Part shown: positions 1 to 6,404 of the stretch, one piece after another
Layout: each line of letters opens with the position of its first letter
How positions within the stretch are numbered: position 1 is the stretch's first letter
Assembly: GCA_947378905.1 (NCBI GenBank)
Contig: CANCLV010000035.1
Location: forward strand, 1 to 11,048
Length of the DNA: 11,048 nt
Origin: Opitutia bacterium
Lineage (GTDB): Bacteria > Verrucomicrobiota > Verrucomicrobiia > Opitutales > UBA953
Reading direction: 5' to 3'
Notes under the pieces: model-generated
Database searches by the model: none
Told to the model about the DNA's origin: nothing
Seen by the model: the letters and a program-made list of their open reading frames with translations, nothing else
Made by a program: the position numbers and the translations under genes

Positions 1-2159
1 AACTCAATCGCAACGTCGTACGGATTGTGCACCACGATAAAGGGATCGATGCTGATGCCCACTTTATTGTCATTCCATACCAACGAGTACATCATCGAGA
101 AACGAATAATACTCGGCGCAATTTTCATGTTCGTTGGCCAGGCAATCGGGTTGGTTGAATTTCCGGTAGCTTTGTGACTCGAGTAGTACATGTGCATGTC
201 ATACTGAGGACCTTCCGAGTCCGCATAGTTATAGTATTTATTGAGCGTTACTTCACCGCTCGTTGTGCTCGTGCCTGGTTCGAGGAATCCATAAGGCGAC
301 GGATAGGTTGTGGTACTTCCATTCGCATAGGTAAGCGGCTCAATACCGTGTGCAAACATGGCTCCAGTTCCGACGGAGGGTTGCCCTAAGATGGTTTGTG
401 ACTGCGAACAGGCTTCGATCTCTTTTTTGTAGAGACGGTAGTAATTGCGATACAGATCCCATGTGGGACCTCTTTCAATGCGACCATTTAAATTATCTGC
501 TGAGGTTTTATTGGAGTCTGCTGAGAACGGATTCCAGCGATCCGCGACGCCATTCCAAAAATCATTACGCAGAGGAACTTCATAGACGAATCCAACGCGC
601 TCAGGAATTTCTGAACCGTTTTGTGTAGTTATTTGAGTGTAAGCAGTACCTGCTATGCTGGATAGATAGACGGTCGCCCATTCAGGGGCGCGTGGAAAAC
701 TGGCAAGAACTTGAGTGGTCGATCCCACTGAGCTCAGAAGATTGAATCGGTTGCAATCAATGTCATACACGTAGGGAGATCCTGGGGCTGCTGCACGATT
801 CGAAGCATCATGGAAAAGTGATGGTGCACGATTATACGCCGCGGTCGTAGTCGTAGTATTTTTTTGTCCGTAATAGGTTTCTAGTCCGCGATAAACCGCA
901 TAAGGTAATTCGAATGCGGTTGATAAATCGATTTTCACACCACCGTTATAAGTATCAGTGATGGTTGAATACGACCAAGGTGTCACATCATGCCAAAGTA
1001 CTTTAGCTGCATCTCTCATGGCGTCGCCTGCTGCTGTTCCGCTTGCGGTATTCGCCCACACTGAAAGGTCGTTAGGAGTTTTGACTCGTGCCATGTAGGA
1101 CGTGTCCCAGCTATTCGAAATCGCAATATCTGCATCGCGCCACGTCGAGAATTTCCAGGTATTGGTAAGAATGGTTGCTCCGCTGTAATCTAGTTTGTCC
1201 GCTGGCAATATGGCTTCGAGTGCACTTCGTTGCGCACCACTTCCGCGGAAGCCTTCGTCCCAAATTGATAGTCCACCTTTGTAGTTGGAACCTCCAGAAG
1301 TAATTCCGTAAACATCAGGTAGATTAGCTTTAGCTTTCACGCCTTCGTCGCCTACCCAAAATGCGTAACGTCCGTTGACTCCGTATTTAATTCCACCTGT
1401 CGCATTAGGGCCAGGCAGCGGTACAGGCATTGCATCCACCGCACCAGAATATTCAATCGCCCAGCGCGAGGGCGTATTGGTTGTCATTTTAACCGAACCA
1501 CGCGAAAGGAGCGGAACTAAAACTGTATCTGGCGTAGTTGAGAGAGCATTTCCTAAATCATCGATGAGATTTTTTCCCTCTGTGCTACTGATGCTGGTTG
1601 CAGGTGGATAGGGTGATGAATTGGATGGGTATGTGTAAGCACTGCTATTCGGTATATAATTTGGGAGTTTGGTGACATCAGCAATTTCTGGATCGCTGCT
1701 GCTGATTACTCCCGGTGAGCAAAGCCAGCCGAGGAAAAGTCGAGTGTCGTGTGGCTTCGCAACATTCCAATCGCGTACGCGATTTTGACTGATACCACCC
1801 GTCGCCCAAACTCCAGTCCAATATCTTTTTTGGTGCGAAAGTTTTCCGCCAGCGGGAGCTGAAGGATTTTCAGATGTTGTCACTGTGGTCGATGACTGTG
1901 CGCCAGGTGTTTTGCCTGCATCGTACATGTCGGCCCGCATGGTTACACGTTGATCGGGACCCGCTAATTGCTGTAACTGACCCATGGCCATTTTAGCCGA
2001 AGCAATCGCATTGAGGCGTGCTCGCATGTAGCCCGAATGACTTAAAGCTAAACGAGTTTCTACCTGAAGAAATGCCGCTAAAATAATTACCAACATGACC
2101 ATCCCAGCCATGATTGCTAAAGATAAAACGAGGGAGAATCCTGAGCGTTTACGATTCAT
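1..2159 (-). CDS. Large pilin-like (PilX N-type / Verru_Chthon cassette protein A-like) protein, 3' end outside window
   Basis: Reading the minus strand from ATG at 2159, the frame stays open for 719 codons to the window edge, so the C-terminus is missing. The N-terminus (MNRKRSGFSLVLSLA) has a short basic leader, a Gly7-Phe8 prepilin-peptidase-like junction and a hydrophobic helix to about residue 32. The +5 position is Leu, not the Glu of major pilins, as in minor PilX/GspK-type proteins. The rest is rich in Ser, Thr, Tyr, Trp and Asn, as expected for an exported protein. Residues 263-279 read GRYAFWVGDEGVKAKAN, which resembles a signature of the very large 'Verru_Chthon cassette protein A' family of Verrucomicrobia; RYWTGVWATGG (112-122) and LFLGWLCSPG (141-150) also fit. 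By family, it is likely a component of a type IV pilus-like or pseudopilus system; the exact role is unknown. No Shine-Dalgarno is visible upstream. The frame is certain; the family name is from memory of motifs. Confidence 0.75.
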   Translation of the reverse strand, partial: MNRKRSGFSLVLSLAIMAGMVMLVIILAAFLQVETRLALSHSGYMRARLNAIASAKMAMGQLQQLAGPDQRVTMRADMYDAGKTPGAQSSTTVTTSENPSAPAGGKLSHQKRYWTGVWATGGISQNRVRDWNVAKPHDTRLFLGWLCSPGVISSSDPEIADVTKLPNYIPNSSAYTYPSNSSPYPPATSISSTEGKNLIDDLGNALSTTPDTVLVPLLSRGSVKMTTNTPSRWAIEYSGAVDAMPVPLPGPNATGGIKYGVNGRYAFWVGDEGVKAKANLPDVYGITSGGSNYKGGLSIWDEGFRGSGAQRSALEAILPADKLDYSGATILTNTWKFSTWRDADIAISNSWDTSYMARVKTPNDLSVWANTASGTAAGDAMRDAAKVLWHDVTPWSYSTITDTYNGGVKIDLSTAFELPYAVYRGLETYYGQKNTTTTTAAYNRAPSLFHDASNRAAAPGSPYVYDIDCNRFNLLSSVGSTTQVLASFPRAPEWATVYLSSIAGTAYTQITTQNGSEIPERVGFVYEVPLRNDFWNGVADRWNPFSADSNKTSADNLNGRIERGPTWDLYRNYYRLYKKEIEACSQSQTILGQPSVGTGAMFAHGIEPLTYANGSTTTYPSPYGFLEPGTSTTSGEVTLNKYYNYADSEGPQYDMHMYYSSHKATGNSTNPIAWPTNMKIAPSIIRFSMMYSLVWNDNKVGISIDPFIVVHNPYDVAIE

Positions 2160-2371
2160 TAAAAGGGGCGTTGGGGTAGTGTTTAAATGAATCTAAAATA
2201 GGAGAGAAAGTCAAAGAATTGAGGGAAAACCTCAAAATTCATTATCCAATGGCTAAAAGTGGGCACGAGAAGGATTAAAAGACTGAAATCGCTCATAAAA
2301 CAGTAAATTTACATATTATTTACAATTGAGAGCGGGCTTGCTCAAGGTTTTGAGGTGTTCAGCGTAATAAC
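2160..2371. promoter_or_regulatory. AT-rich divergent intergenic region, probable promoters for both directions
   Basis: This gap separates two divergently read genes, so it should hold both promoters. It is AT-rich, especially 2275-2335. It contains a perfect 10-base palindrome GTAAATTTAC (2303-2312), with TATTAT (2314-2319) and a second TTTAC (2319-2323) beside it. TATTAT could be a -10 box for the plus strand, but I found no convincing -35 partner. GAGGTG (2352-2357) lies 14 bases before the GTG start of the exbB-like gene, a rather long spacing for a ribosome binding site. Placement of promoters is inference. Confidence 0.35.
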
Positions 2372-2920
2372 GTGAATACTCTCATTGAAGGTGCTGGATT
2401 GTTTCTATGGCCATTGGGCTTCTGTTCCATCCTCGTTGTTTTTCTTATCTCGGAACGGGCGATCGCTCTTATTTCTGGTCGCGTTGTACCCTTATCTCTT
2501 TTGCAAGCCGTACGTAAAGGCGAAGCACGTTCGCTTAAAGTGAGTAATCAATCTGCAGCTGGCCGTATCGTTATTTTTTGGCAGGAAGGTGCGCGTGGCG
2601 AAGTTCTAAAATCTTATGCTCGATCTGAGTTAATAAAACTTCAGCGCGGTTTTTTTATTATCGATAGCATCGTTGCCGCAGCACCATTGTTAGGTCTGTT
2701 GGGCACCGTTACTGGATTAGCGACACTCTTTCCTGAGCACGGTTTGCCCGATTCGCAAACTCTCACACGTGGAGTGGGACTAGCATTAAGCACAACGATG
2801 ATTGGGCTTTGCATCGCTATCCCCGCACTCGTTGGGTCCAATTGGCTCAGCCGCCGTGTTGAAATTCTTTCATCGCAGGTCGACGTTTTAGTTGAGAGCC
2901 TCGAACAGCAATCGAAATGA
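2372..2920 (+). CDS. MotA/TolQ/ExbB proton channel family protein
   Basis: This inner-membrane protein would form, with the next gene's product, a proton-driven stator that powers TonB- or Tol-type energy transfer to the outer membrane. It has 182 residues, somewhat short for the family. Three hydrophobic segments are visible: about 8-27, about 94-118 and about 133-157. The family core is clear in the second and third, with APLLGLLGTVTGLATLF (104-120) followed by GVGLALSTTMIGLCIAIPAL (134-153); Gly and Ser/Thr residues line the predicted channel helices. The start is GTG at 2372: the frame is closed by TGA at 2351-2353 and no other start codon lies between. Its stop overlaps the next ATG as ATGA, suggesting translational coupling. 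No tonB or tolA is in the window, so whether it is ExbB or TolQ cannot be decided. Confidence 0.9.
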   Translation: MNTLIEGAGLFLWPLGFCSILVVFLISERAIALISGRVVPLSLLQAVRKGEARSLKVSNQSAAGRIVIFWQEGARGEVLKSYARSELIKLQRGFFIIDSIVAAAPLLGLLGTVTGLATLFPEHGLPDSQTLTRGVGLALSTTMIGLCIAIPALVGSNWLSRRVEILSSQVDVLVESLEQQSK

Positions 2921-3318
2921 GTTTAGTCATTCCTCGCCGCCGTCGTAACGAAATCAATGTCATTCCATTGATCGATGTGATGGTGGTTTTAGTATTTTTT
3001 TTACTATTAGCCGGCAGATTTGAGGAAGCACGTACTCTGTCGATTATTCCTCCCGCAGCTGATGCAGGCGGCACCAGTAGCACGGCTGCCTCGATGGTAA
3101 TTGGTGTGGATCGTGAAGGAAAAATTTACCTCGAGGGCAAAGAAATCAGCCGAATGGATTTGAATAAAACCCTCGCCGATAAGGCCAAATTAAGCCCTGA
3201 GGCTGAGGTTTTAATCGTCGCGGATGAGCGCTCGCTCACGGGTGCCGCGGTAGGGGTTCTGGATTCAGTCGTAAAAGCGGGCCTGCGTCCGCGTTTATTA
3301 ACTAGGCCGACTAAGTAA
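2917..3318 (+). CDS. ExbD/TolR family biopolymer transport protein
   Basis: This is the partner of the preceding channel protein: a single-span membrane protein whose helix carries the proton-accepting aspartate and whose C-terminal domain lies in the periplasm. It has 133 residues. A basic cytoplasmic start (IPRRRRNEINVIPLID) leads into one membrane helix, about residues 15-33. Asp20 in LIDVMVVLVFFLL matches the essential family aspartate. A low-complexity linker (45-59) precedes the periplasmic domain, where VLIVADERSLTGAAVGVLDSV (98-118) is typical of ExbD/TolR. It overlaps the upstream gene by 4 bases. It is followed after 50 bases by xseB; the gap includes a small inverted repeat, CTTGAG/CTCAAG (3333-3338, 3345-3350), too weak to call a terminator. 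Confidence 0.93.
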   Translation: MSLVIPRRRRNEINVIPLIDVMVVLVFFLLLAGRFEEARTLSIIPPAADAGGTSSTAASMVIGVDREGKIYLEGKEISRMDLNKTLADKAKLSPEAEVLIVADERSLTGAAVGVLDSVVKAGLRPRLLTRPTK

Positions 3319-3368
3319 AACTTCACAATCCGCTTGAGACTCTGCTCAAGTCGGTTGAGAGTTATTTT

Positions 3369-3596
3369 ATGAGCGCCGACAAAAAAAATGGCAGTGCCAA
3401 TGGTAAAGAAAGTTTTGAAACCGATTTAGCCAAACTCGAAAAATTGGTCGAGTCGCTTGAATCAGGCACCGTCTCGCTCGATGAATTAGTCACGAAGTAC
3501 GAAGAGGGCATGCGTTTACTCAAAGCCTGCCAAACGAGTTTACAGGCCGCCGAACTTCGCATCGAACAACTGAGCAAAAAACCTTCCGACGAATAA
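3369..3596 (+). CDS. xseB: Exodeoxyribonuclease VII small subunit
   Basis: This is the small subunit of exonuclease VII, which with XseA degrades single-stranded DNA to oligonucleotides in the cytoplasm. It has 75 residues, the usual size for the family. The all-helical core is plain: SFETDLAKLEKLVESLESG (15-33), then VSLDELVTKYEEGMRLLKAC (35-54), then an amphipathic coiled coil AAELRIEQLSK (60-70). The start ATG has GAGAG (3357-3361) seven bases upstream, one of the clearer ribosome binding sites here. No xseA is in the window. Only 11 bases separate it from dxs; xseB beside dxs (often with ispA between) is a common bacterial arrangement, here without ispA. Confidence 0.95.
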   Translation: MSADKKNGSANGKESFETDLAKLEKLVESLESGTVSLDELVTKYEEGMRLLKACQTSLQAAELRIEQLSKKPSDE

Positions 3597-3607
3597 TTAG
3601 TAAGCGA

Positions 3608-5509
3608 ATGGCTATTCTGCCCAATATAACTGGTCCGACCGATGTTAAAGCTTTAGCGGCAGAAGAGCTTCCTGGTCTCGCGAAAGAAATTCGTGAACGT
3701 ATTATTCAAGTAACGTCACGTAATGGTGGTCACGTTGGACCTAATCTGGGAGTGGTTGAACTCACCATCGCCCTCCACCGCGTTTTCAATTCTCCTTCAG
3801 ATAAATTCGTCTTCGACGTCGCCCACCAGGGCTACGTTCATAAATTACTCACCGGAAGAAATAAGTCAGACTTCGACGGCATCCGTCAGACAGGTGGTTT
3901 GAGTGGCTTTCTTAATCGCGACGAAAGCTTACACGATGCGTTCGGCGCCGGTCATGCAGGTACGGCCTTTTCTGCCGCGGTAGGCTTAGCCAATGCTCGC
4001 GATCGCTTAAACGAAGACTCTCACGTGGTGGCTTTAATTGGTGACGCTGCTCTAACCTGTGGTGTGACGATGGAAGCGCTTAACAATGCGGCTACATCCA
4101 CCAAACGTTTAGTCATTATTTTAAATGATAACGAATGGTCGATTGATAAAAATGTGGGTGCGTTGTCTGAAATGCTCAGCCGCTTAATCGTTTCACGTCC
4201 GTACAATAATTCCCAGAAGAGTATCAAAAACTTTTTAAATAAATCACGGGCGGGTACGAAGTTTTTAGACTTTGGCCGAAACTTAAAACGCCAAATCAAA
4301 GATTTATTTACCCGAAGTTCTTCCGTCTTTGAGCATTACGGCGTTCGCTATGTAGGTCCGATTGATGGTCATGATTTAAATGCGCTAGAGCGCTACCTCA
4401 CTTTCTGTAGAGACGCTAAGGGTCCAATCATTTTACACGTGAGAACGGAGAAGGGTCGTGGCTTGCCAGCAGCACTAAAAAATCCGGAGAAGTTTCACGG
4501 TACATCATCCTTTGATCCTGAAACGGGCGACAATTTAAGCACGGGTAAACCTGGCGCACCGAAAGCATGGCAGGATGTCTTTGGTTCTTTATTGGTTCGT
4601 GAAGCCAAAGCGAATCCGCAGGTGGTCGGGATTACCGCAGCCATGCCCTCAGGTACTGGACTCAACCAATTAAAGCTGGAGTGTCCGAATCAATATCACG
4701 ATGTCGGAATCGCCGAAGAACACGCCGCACTTTTTGCCGCTGGTTTAGCCGCGAGAAATCTCCGTCCGGTTGCAGCCATTTATTCCACTTTTTTACAACG
4801 CGCTTATGATATGGTGATTCACGATATCGCCTTACAAAGACTGCCTGTAACTATCTGCATGGATCGCGCGGGTGTTTCGCCCAGCGATGGACCGACCCAC
4901 CATGGACTTTTCGATATCGCCTACCTGCGATGTGTGCCTGGTGTGACGGTGATGCAGCCTAAAGATGAAGATGAACTATCGGATATGCTCCATACATCCA
5001 TCCGCTCAGGTCAGCCGATGTTCATTCGTTTTCCTCGCGGACCTGCCATGGGCGTCGCGATTAAATCTCGCCCCGAAATTATTTCCCTAGGCAAAGCCGA
5101 GGTCATTCAAGAGGGAAGAGACATTCAAATCTGGGCACTGGGTTCCATGGTTCCCGATGCTCACGTCTTAGCAGAAAAACTTTCCAAAGATGGACATTCA
5201 GTCGGAGTAGTGAATGCGCGTTTCGCAAAACCCATTGATTCGGATTTATTAATCACCCAAGCAGCTTCAGCGAAAATAATTATCACGATGGAAGATGGTG
5301 TCGTTACCGGTGGATTTGGCTCTGCTGTTTTAGAGTGTCTGGCTGAGTCGAACTCATCCGCACGCGTGGTACGAATCGGCTGGCCCGATGCGTTTGTCGG
5401 TCACGCGACCGATGTTAAAACTTTACGTACGCAGAACGGACTATCCCCTGAACAGATTTACGCACGGGTAGGGGCGGCACTGCGTGCCGTCCAGATTAGT
5501 CTCGGGTAG
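3608..5509 (+). CDS. dxs: 1-deoxy-D-xylulose-5-phosphate synthase (C-terminal tail encoded by a REP element)
   Basis: The enzyme condenses pyruvate and glyceraldehyde 3-phosphate, using thiamine diphosphate, in the first step of the MEP isoprenoid pathway. At 633 residues it is full length. Visible sites include GGHVGPNLG (His42), AHQGYVHK (His73), the thiamine diphosphate motif GDAALTCG...LNDN (145-175), YVGPIDGHDL (248-257), AEEHA with catalytic Glu370, STFLQRAYD (393-401, Arg398), DGPTHHG (427-433, Asp427 and His431) and the C-terminal transketolase domain (EDGVVTGGFGS, 562-572). Two details differ from the common form: the motif usually written GDG is GDA (Ala147), and AEQHA is AEEHA. The gene should end after GLSPEQIYAR; instead the frame runs through a REP element (5468-5492), adding VGAALRAVQISLG, and stops at the TAG of the next GTAG head. 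Likely co-transcribed with xseB. Confidence 0.97.
   Translation: MAILPNITGPTDVKALAAEELPGLAKEIRERIIQVTSRNGGHVGPNLGVVELTIALHRVFNSPSDKFVFDVAHQGYVHKLLTGRNKSDFDGIRQTGGLSGFLNRDESLHDAFGAGHAGTAFSAAVGLANARDRLNEDSHVVALIGDAALTCGVTMEALNNAATSTKRLVIILNDNEWSIDKNVGALSEMLSRLIVSRPYNNSQKSIKNFLNKSRAGTKFLDFGRNLKRQIKDLFTRSSSVFEHYGVRYVGPIDGHDLNALERYLTFCRDAKGPIILHVRTEKGRGLPAALKNPEKFHGTSSFDPETGDNLSTGKPGAPKAWQDVFGSLLVREAKANPQVVGITAAMPSGTGLNQLKLECPNQYHDVGIAEEHAALFAAGLAARNLRPVAAIYSTFLQRAYDMVIHDIALQRLPVTICMDRAGVSPSDGPTHHGLFDIAYLRCVPGVTVMQPKDEDELSDMLHTSIRSGQPMFIRFPRGPAMGVAIKSRPEIISLGKAEVIQEGRDIQIWALGSMVPDAHVLAEKLSKDGHSVGVVNARFAKPIDSDLLITQAASAKIIITMEDGVVTGGFGSAVLECLAESNSSARVVRIGWPDAFVGHATDVKTLRTQNGLSPEQIYARVGAALRAVQISLG
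5468..5492 (+). repeat. REP class a, full, inside dxs
   Basis: GTAG (5468-5471) is followed by arm GGGCGGCAC, loop TGC and arm GTGCCGTCC, a 9-bp hairpin with one G-U pair. It is read in frame as the end of DXS (V-G-A-A-L-R-A-V plus part of Q). It is the only complete unit that lies in coding sequence. Confidence 0.93.
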
Positions 5510-5539
5510 GGGCAGCTCACGAGTAAGTGTGGGATGTGG
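5506..5539 (+). repeat. Truncated 34-base REP unit carrying the dxs stop codon
   Basis: GTAG (5506-5509) supplies the TAG stop of dxs. The unit keeps only the 5' arm (GGGCAGC, one change from class a) and continues into a degenerate copy of the 23-base spacer seen in the other 34-base units. It has no 3' arm, so it cannot form the REP hairpin. Confidence 0.8.
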
Positions 5540-5573
5540 GTAGGGGCGGCTCGCTAATAACTATAGGACGCGG
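5540..5573 (+). repeat. Truncated 34-base REP unit
   Basis: GTAG plus GGGCGGC is followed directly by a 23-base spacer ending AATAACTATAGGACGCGG. Compared with the full unit at 6232 and its spacer, exactly 14 bases (two stem bases, loop and the 3' arm) are missing. It sits in tandem with the units at 5506 and 5574 at a 34-base period. Confidence 0.88.
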
Positions 5574-5598
5574 GTAGGGGCGGCACTGCGTGCCGTCC
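5574..5598 (+). repeat. REP class a, full
   Basis: This unit has GTAG, then arm GGGCGGCAC, loop TGC, arm GTGCCGTCC. It is followed by ATTTTATAA, so for transcripts leaving dxs this hairpin could also act as a weak intrinsic terminator, though the T-run is short and interrupted. Confidence 0.93.
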
Positions 5599-5613
5599 AT
5601 TTTATAATTGATA

Positions 5614-5638
5614 GGACGCGACGCAGTCGCGCCCCTAC
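5614..5638 (-). repeat. REP class b, full
   Basis: On the minus strand this reads GTAG, arm GGGCGCGAC, loop TGC, arm GTCGCGTCC. It differs from class a only by GC to CG in each arm, which keeps the pairing. With the unit at 5574 it forms an inverted pair separated by 15 AT-rich bases. Confidence 0.93.
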
Positions 5639-5665
5639 CTCATGTCCATACAACATGCAAAGCAC

Positions 5666-5690
5666 GGACGCGACGCAGTCGCGCCCCTGC
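5666..5690 (-). repeat. REP class b with altered head (GCAG)
   Basis: The hairpin is identical to the class b unit at 5614, but the head reads GCAG instead of GTAG on the minus strand. If the RAYT reads the GTAG tetranucleotide, as known for the E. coli protein, this copy may be a poor substrate. Confidence 0.9.
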
Positions 5691-5699
5691 CTAAGCAAT

Positions 5700-5748
5700 A
5701 GGGTATGTATGATATCGATACATTTTTTAAATATAGGAAATATCTTTA
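5700..5748. promoter_or_regulatory. Leader of the RAYT gene, with AT-rich inverted repeat and ribosome binding site
   Basis: ATGTAT (5705-5710) pairs with ATACAT (5718-5723) around a short loop that itself holds part of the palindrome TATCGATA (5713-5720). It is followed by TTTTTT (5723-5728), which could be a weak hairpin-plus-T element limiting expression, or an operator-like site. TATGAT (5708-5713) resembles a -10 box but no -35 box was found. AGGA (5735-5738) is ten bases before ATG and is a fair ribosome binding site. Function is inferred. Confidence 0.3.
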
Positions 5749-6201
5749 ATGAATTTTGAAGAACGAAAATGGTTAAGACATACGCGCCCACCGTGGGTGG
5801 ATGATAGTGATCCGATATTTATAACGTTTGTTGGTAAAATCCGCTGGGTAAATCAGTTTGCCACTCCGGATTCCTGGAACTGCATTGTTAACGCCATCGA
5901 TTATTTAGAGAAACAAAAAATCTGTATACCCATGCTTTTATTAGCGATGCCGGACCACATACATATGCTTATTATGGTTTCGTCGCACGTAGGTATCAGA
6001 AAATTTATTTTAAGATTTAAACGTGTGTGTGGTTACGGTCGAGGTATTCAGTGGCAACGTGGTGCATTCGATCATCGTATCAGGAGTAAAGATAGTTACG
6101 CCGAAAAGTGGGAATATATTTTACTAAATCCGGTACGTGCAGGATTAGTTACGCATCCAGACTTGTGGCCCTATGTTAAGAAATGGAAACGAGACGGGTA
6201 G
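5749..6201 (+). CDS. REP-associated tyrosine transposase (RAYT, Y1_Tnp/HUH family)
   Basis: RAYTs are single-strand DNA nucleases related to IS200/IS605 TnpA that bind and cut REP hairpins. This one has 150 residues, normal for the family, and appears intact. Visible parts are RKWLRHTRPPWVDDSDPIFITF (6-27, first strand region), the HUH motif in MPDHIHMLI (His70, His72), FKRVCGYGRGIQWQRGAFDHR (90-110) and SYAEKWEYILLNPVRAGLV (116-134). Tyr123 in this last motif is the likely nucleophile, with Tyr117 as the alternative. The WVDD...FITF opening and IQWQRGAFDHR recall the RAYT branch common in Verrucomicrobia. The gene lies between two REP arrays in direct orientation, and its own stop codon is the TAG of a GTAG head. 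There is no tnpB and no second transposase, so it is not a complete IS605-type element. Whether it is still active cannot be told from sequence. Confidence 0.93.
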   Translation: MNFEERKWLRHTRPPWVDDSDPIFITFVGKIRWVNQFATPDSWNCIVNAIDYLEKQKICIPMLLLAMPDHIHMLIMVSSHVGIRKFILRFKRVCGYGRGIQWQRGAFDHRIRSKDSYAEKWEYILLNPVRAGLVTHPDLWPYVKKWKRDG

Positions 6202-6231
6202 GGGCGGCACGTTAATAAGTATAGGACGCGG
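6198..6231 (+). repeat. Truncated 34-base REP unit carrying the RAYT stop codon
   Basis: GTAG (6198-6201) gives the TAG stop of the RAYT gene. GGGCGGC follows, then a 23-base spacer ending AATAAGTATAGGACGCGG. The same 14 bases are missing as in the units at 5506 and 5540. Confidence 0.88.
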
Positions 6232-6256
6232 GTAGGGGCGGCACTGCGTGCCGTCC
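6232..6256 (+). repeat. REP class a, full
   Basis: This is a complete GTAG plus 9-bp hairpin with TGC loop. It is followed (6257-6279) by the same 23-base spacer type found in the truncated units, making a 48-base full-length version of the 34-base unit. Confidence 0.93.
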
Positions 6257-6279
6257 TCGCGAATAAGTATAGGGCGTGG

Positions 6280-6306
6280 GTAGAGGGGCGGCACTGCGTG
6301 CCGTCC
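6280..6306 (+). repeat. REP class a with two extra bases after GTAG
   Basis: The head reads GTAG-AG before the standard arm GGGCGGCAC, loop TGC, arm GTGCCGTCC. The two-base insertion changes the spacing between tetranucleotide and hairpin, which may matter for RAYT recognition. It is followed by GTTTTATAA. Confidence 0.92.
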
Positions 6307-6321
6307 GTTTTATAATAGATA

Positions 6322-6346
6322 GGACGCGACGCAGTCGCGCCCCTAC
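6322..6346 (-). repeat. REP class b, full
   Basis: Complete class b unit on the minus strand (GTAG at 6343-6346). It forms an inverted pair with the class a unit at 6280 across a 15-base AT-rich spacer, matching the pair at 5574/5614. Confidence 0.93.
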
Positions 6347-6372
6347 CCATTACATTAAAACATGCGAAGCAC

Positions 6373-6397
6373 GGACGCGACGCAGTCGCGCCCCTAC
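6373..6397 (-). repeat. REP class b, full
   Basis: Complete class b unit on the minus strand with an intact GTAG (6394-6397), unlike its counterpart at 5666, which has GCAG. The preceding spacer shares AACATGC(A/G)AAGCAC with the left array. Confidence 0.93.
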
Positions 6398-6404
6398 CCA
6401 AACA

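Larger units (their letters stand above)
5468..5690. repeat. Left REP/BIME array, upstream of the RAYT gene
   Basis: This array holds six units: full plus-strand REPs at 5468 and 5574, two 34-base truncated units at 5506 and 5540, and two full minus-strand REPs at 5614 and 5666. The order truncated unit, class a, 15-base spacer, inverted class b, about 27-base spacer, inverted class b is repeated in the right array (6198-6416). The spacers are also related: ATTTTATAATTGATA here against GTTTTATAATAGATA there, and both second spacers share AACATGC(A/G)AAGCAC. The array begins inside dxs. Confidence 0.92.

Noticed and set aside
174..1611. Plus-strand open frames at 174-389, 350-628 and 1375-1611
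   Set aside because: They lie antisense to a continuous 719-codon minus-strand gene with clear family motifs; their translations show no recognisable features.
3333..3350. CTTGAG/CTCAAG inverted repeat between exbD and xseB as a terminator
   Set aside because: Six base pairs, no following T-run, and the downstream genes are likely in the same transcript.
5574..5608. REP hairpins as ordinary intrinsic terminators
   Set aside because: Only two of the hairpins are followed by a short T-rich stretch (ATTTTAT, GTTTTAT), and the elements clearly belong to a repeat family; a side role in termination remains possible.
5749..6201. Full IS200/IS605 insertion sequence
   Set aside because: No tnpB and no single pair of element ends; the protein motifs and flanking REPs fit a RAYT.
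5561..6401. Small minus-strand open frames across the arrays (5561-5791 and 6171-6401)
   Set aside because: They are translations of the repeats themselves (the same GRGATASRP-like peptide recurs) and overlap the RAYT gene or dxs flank; no protein features.
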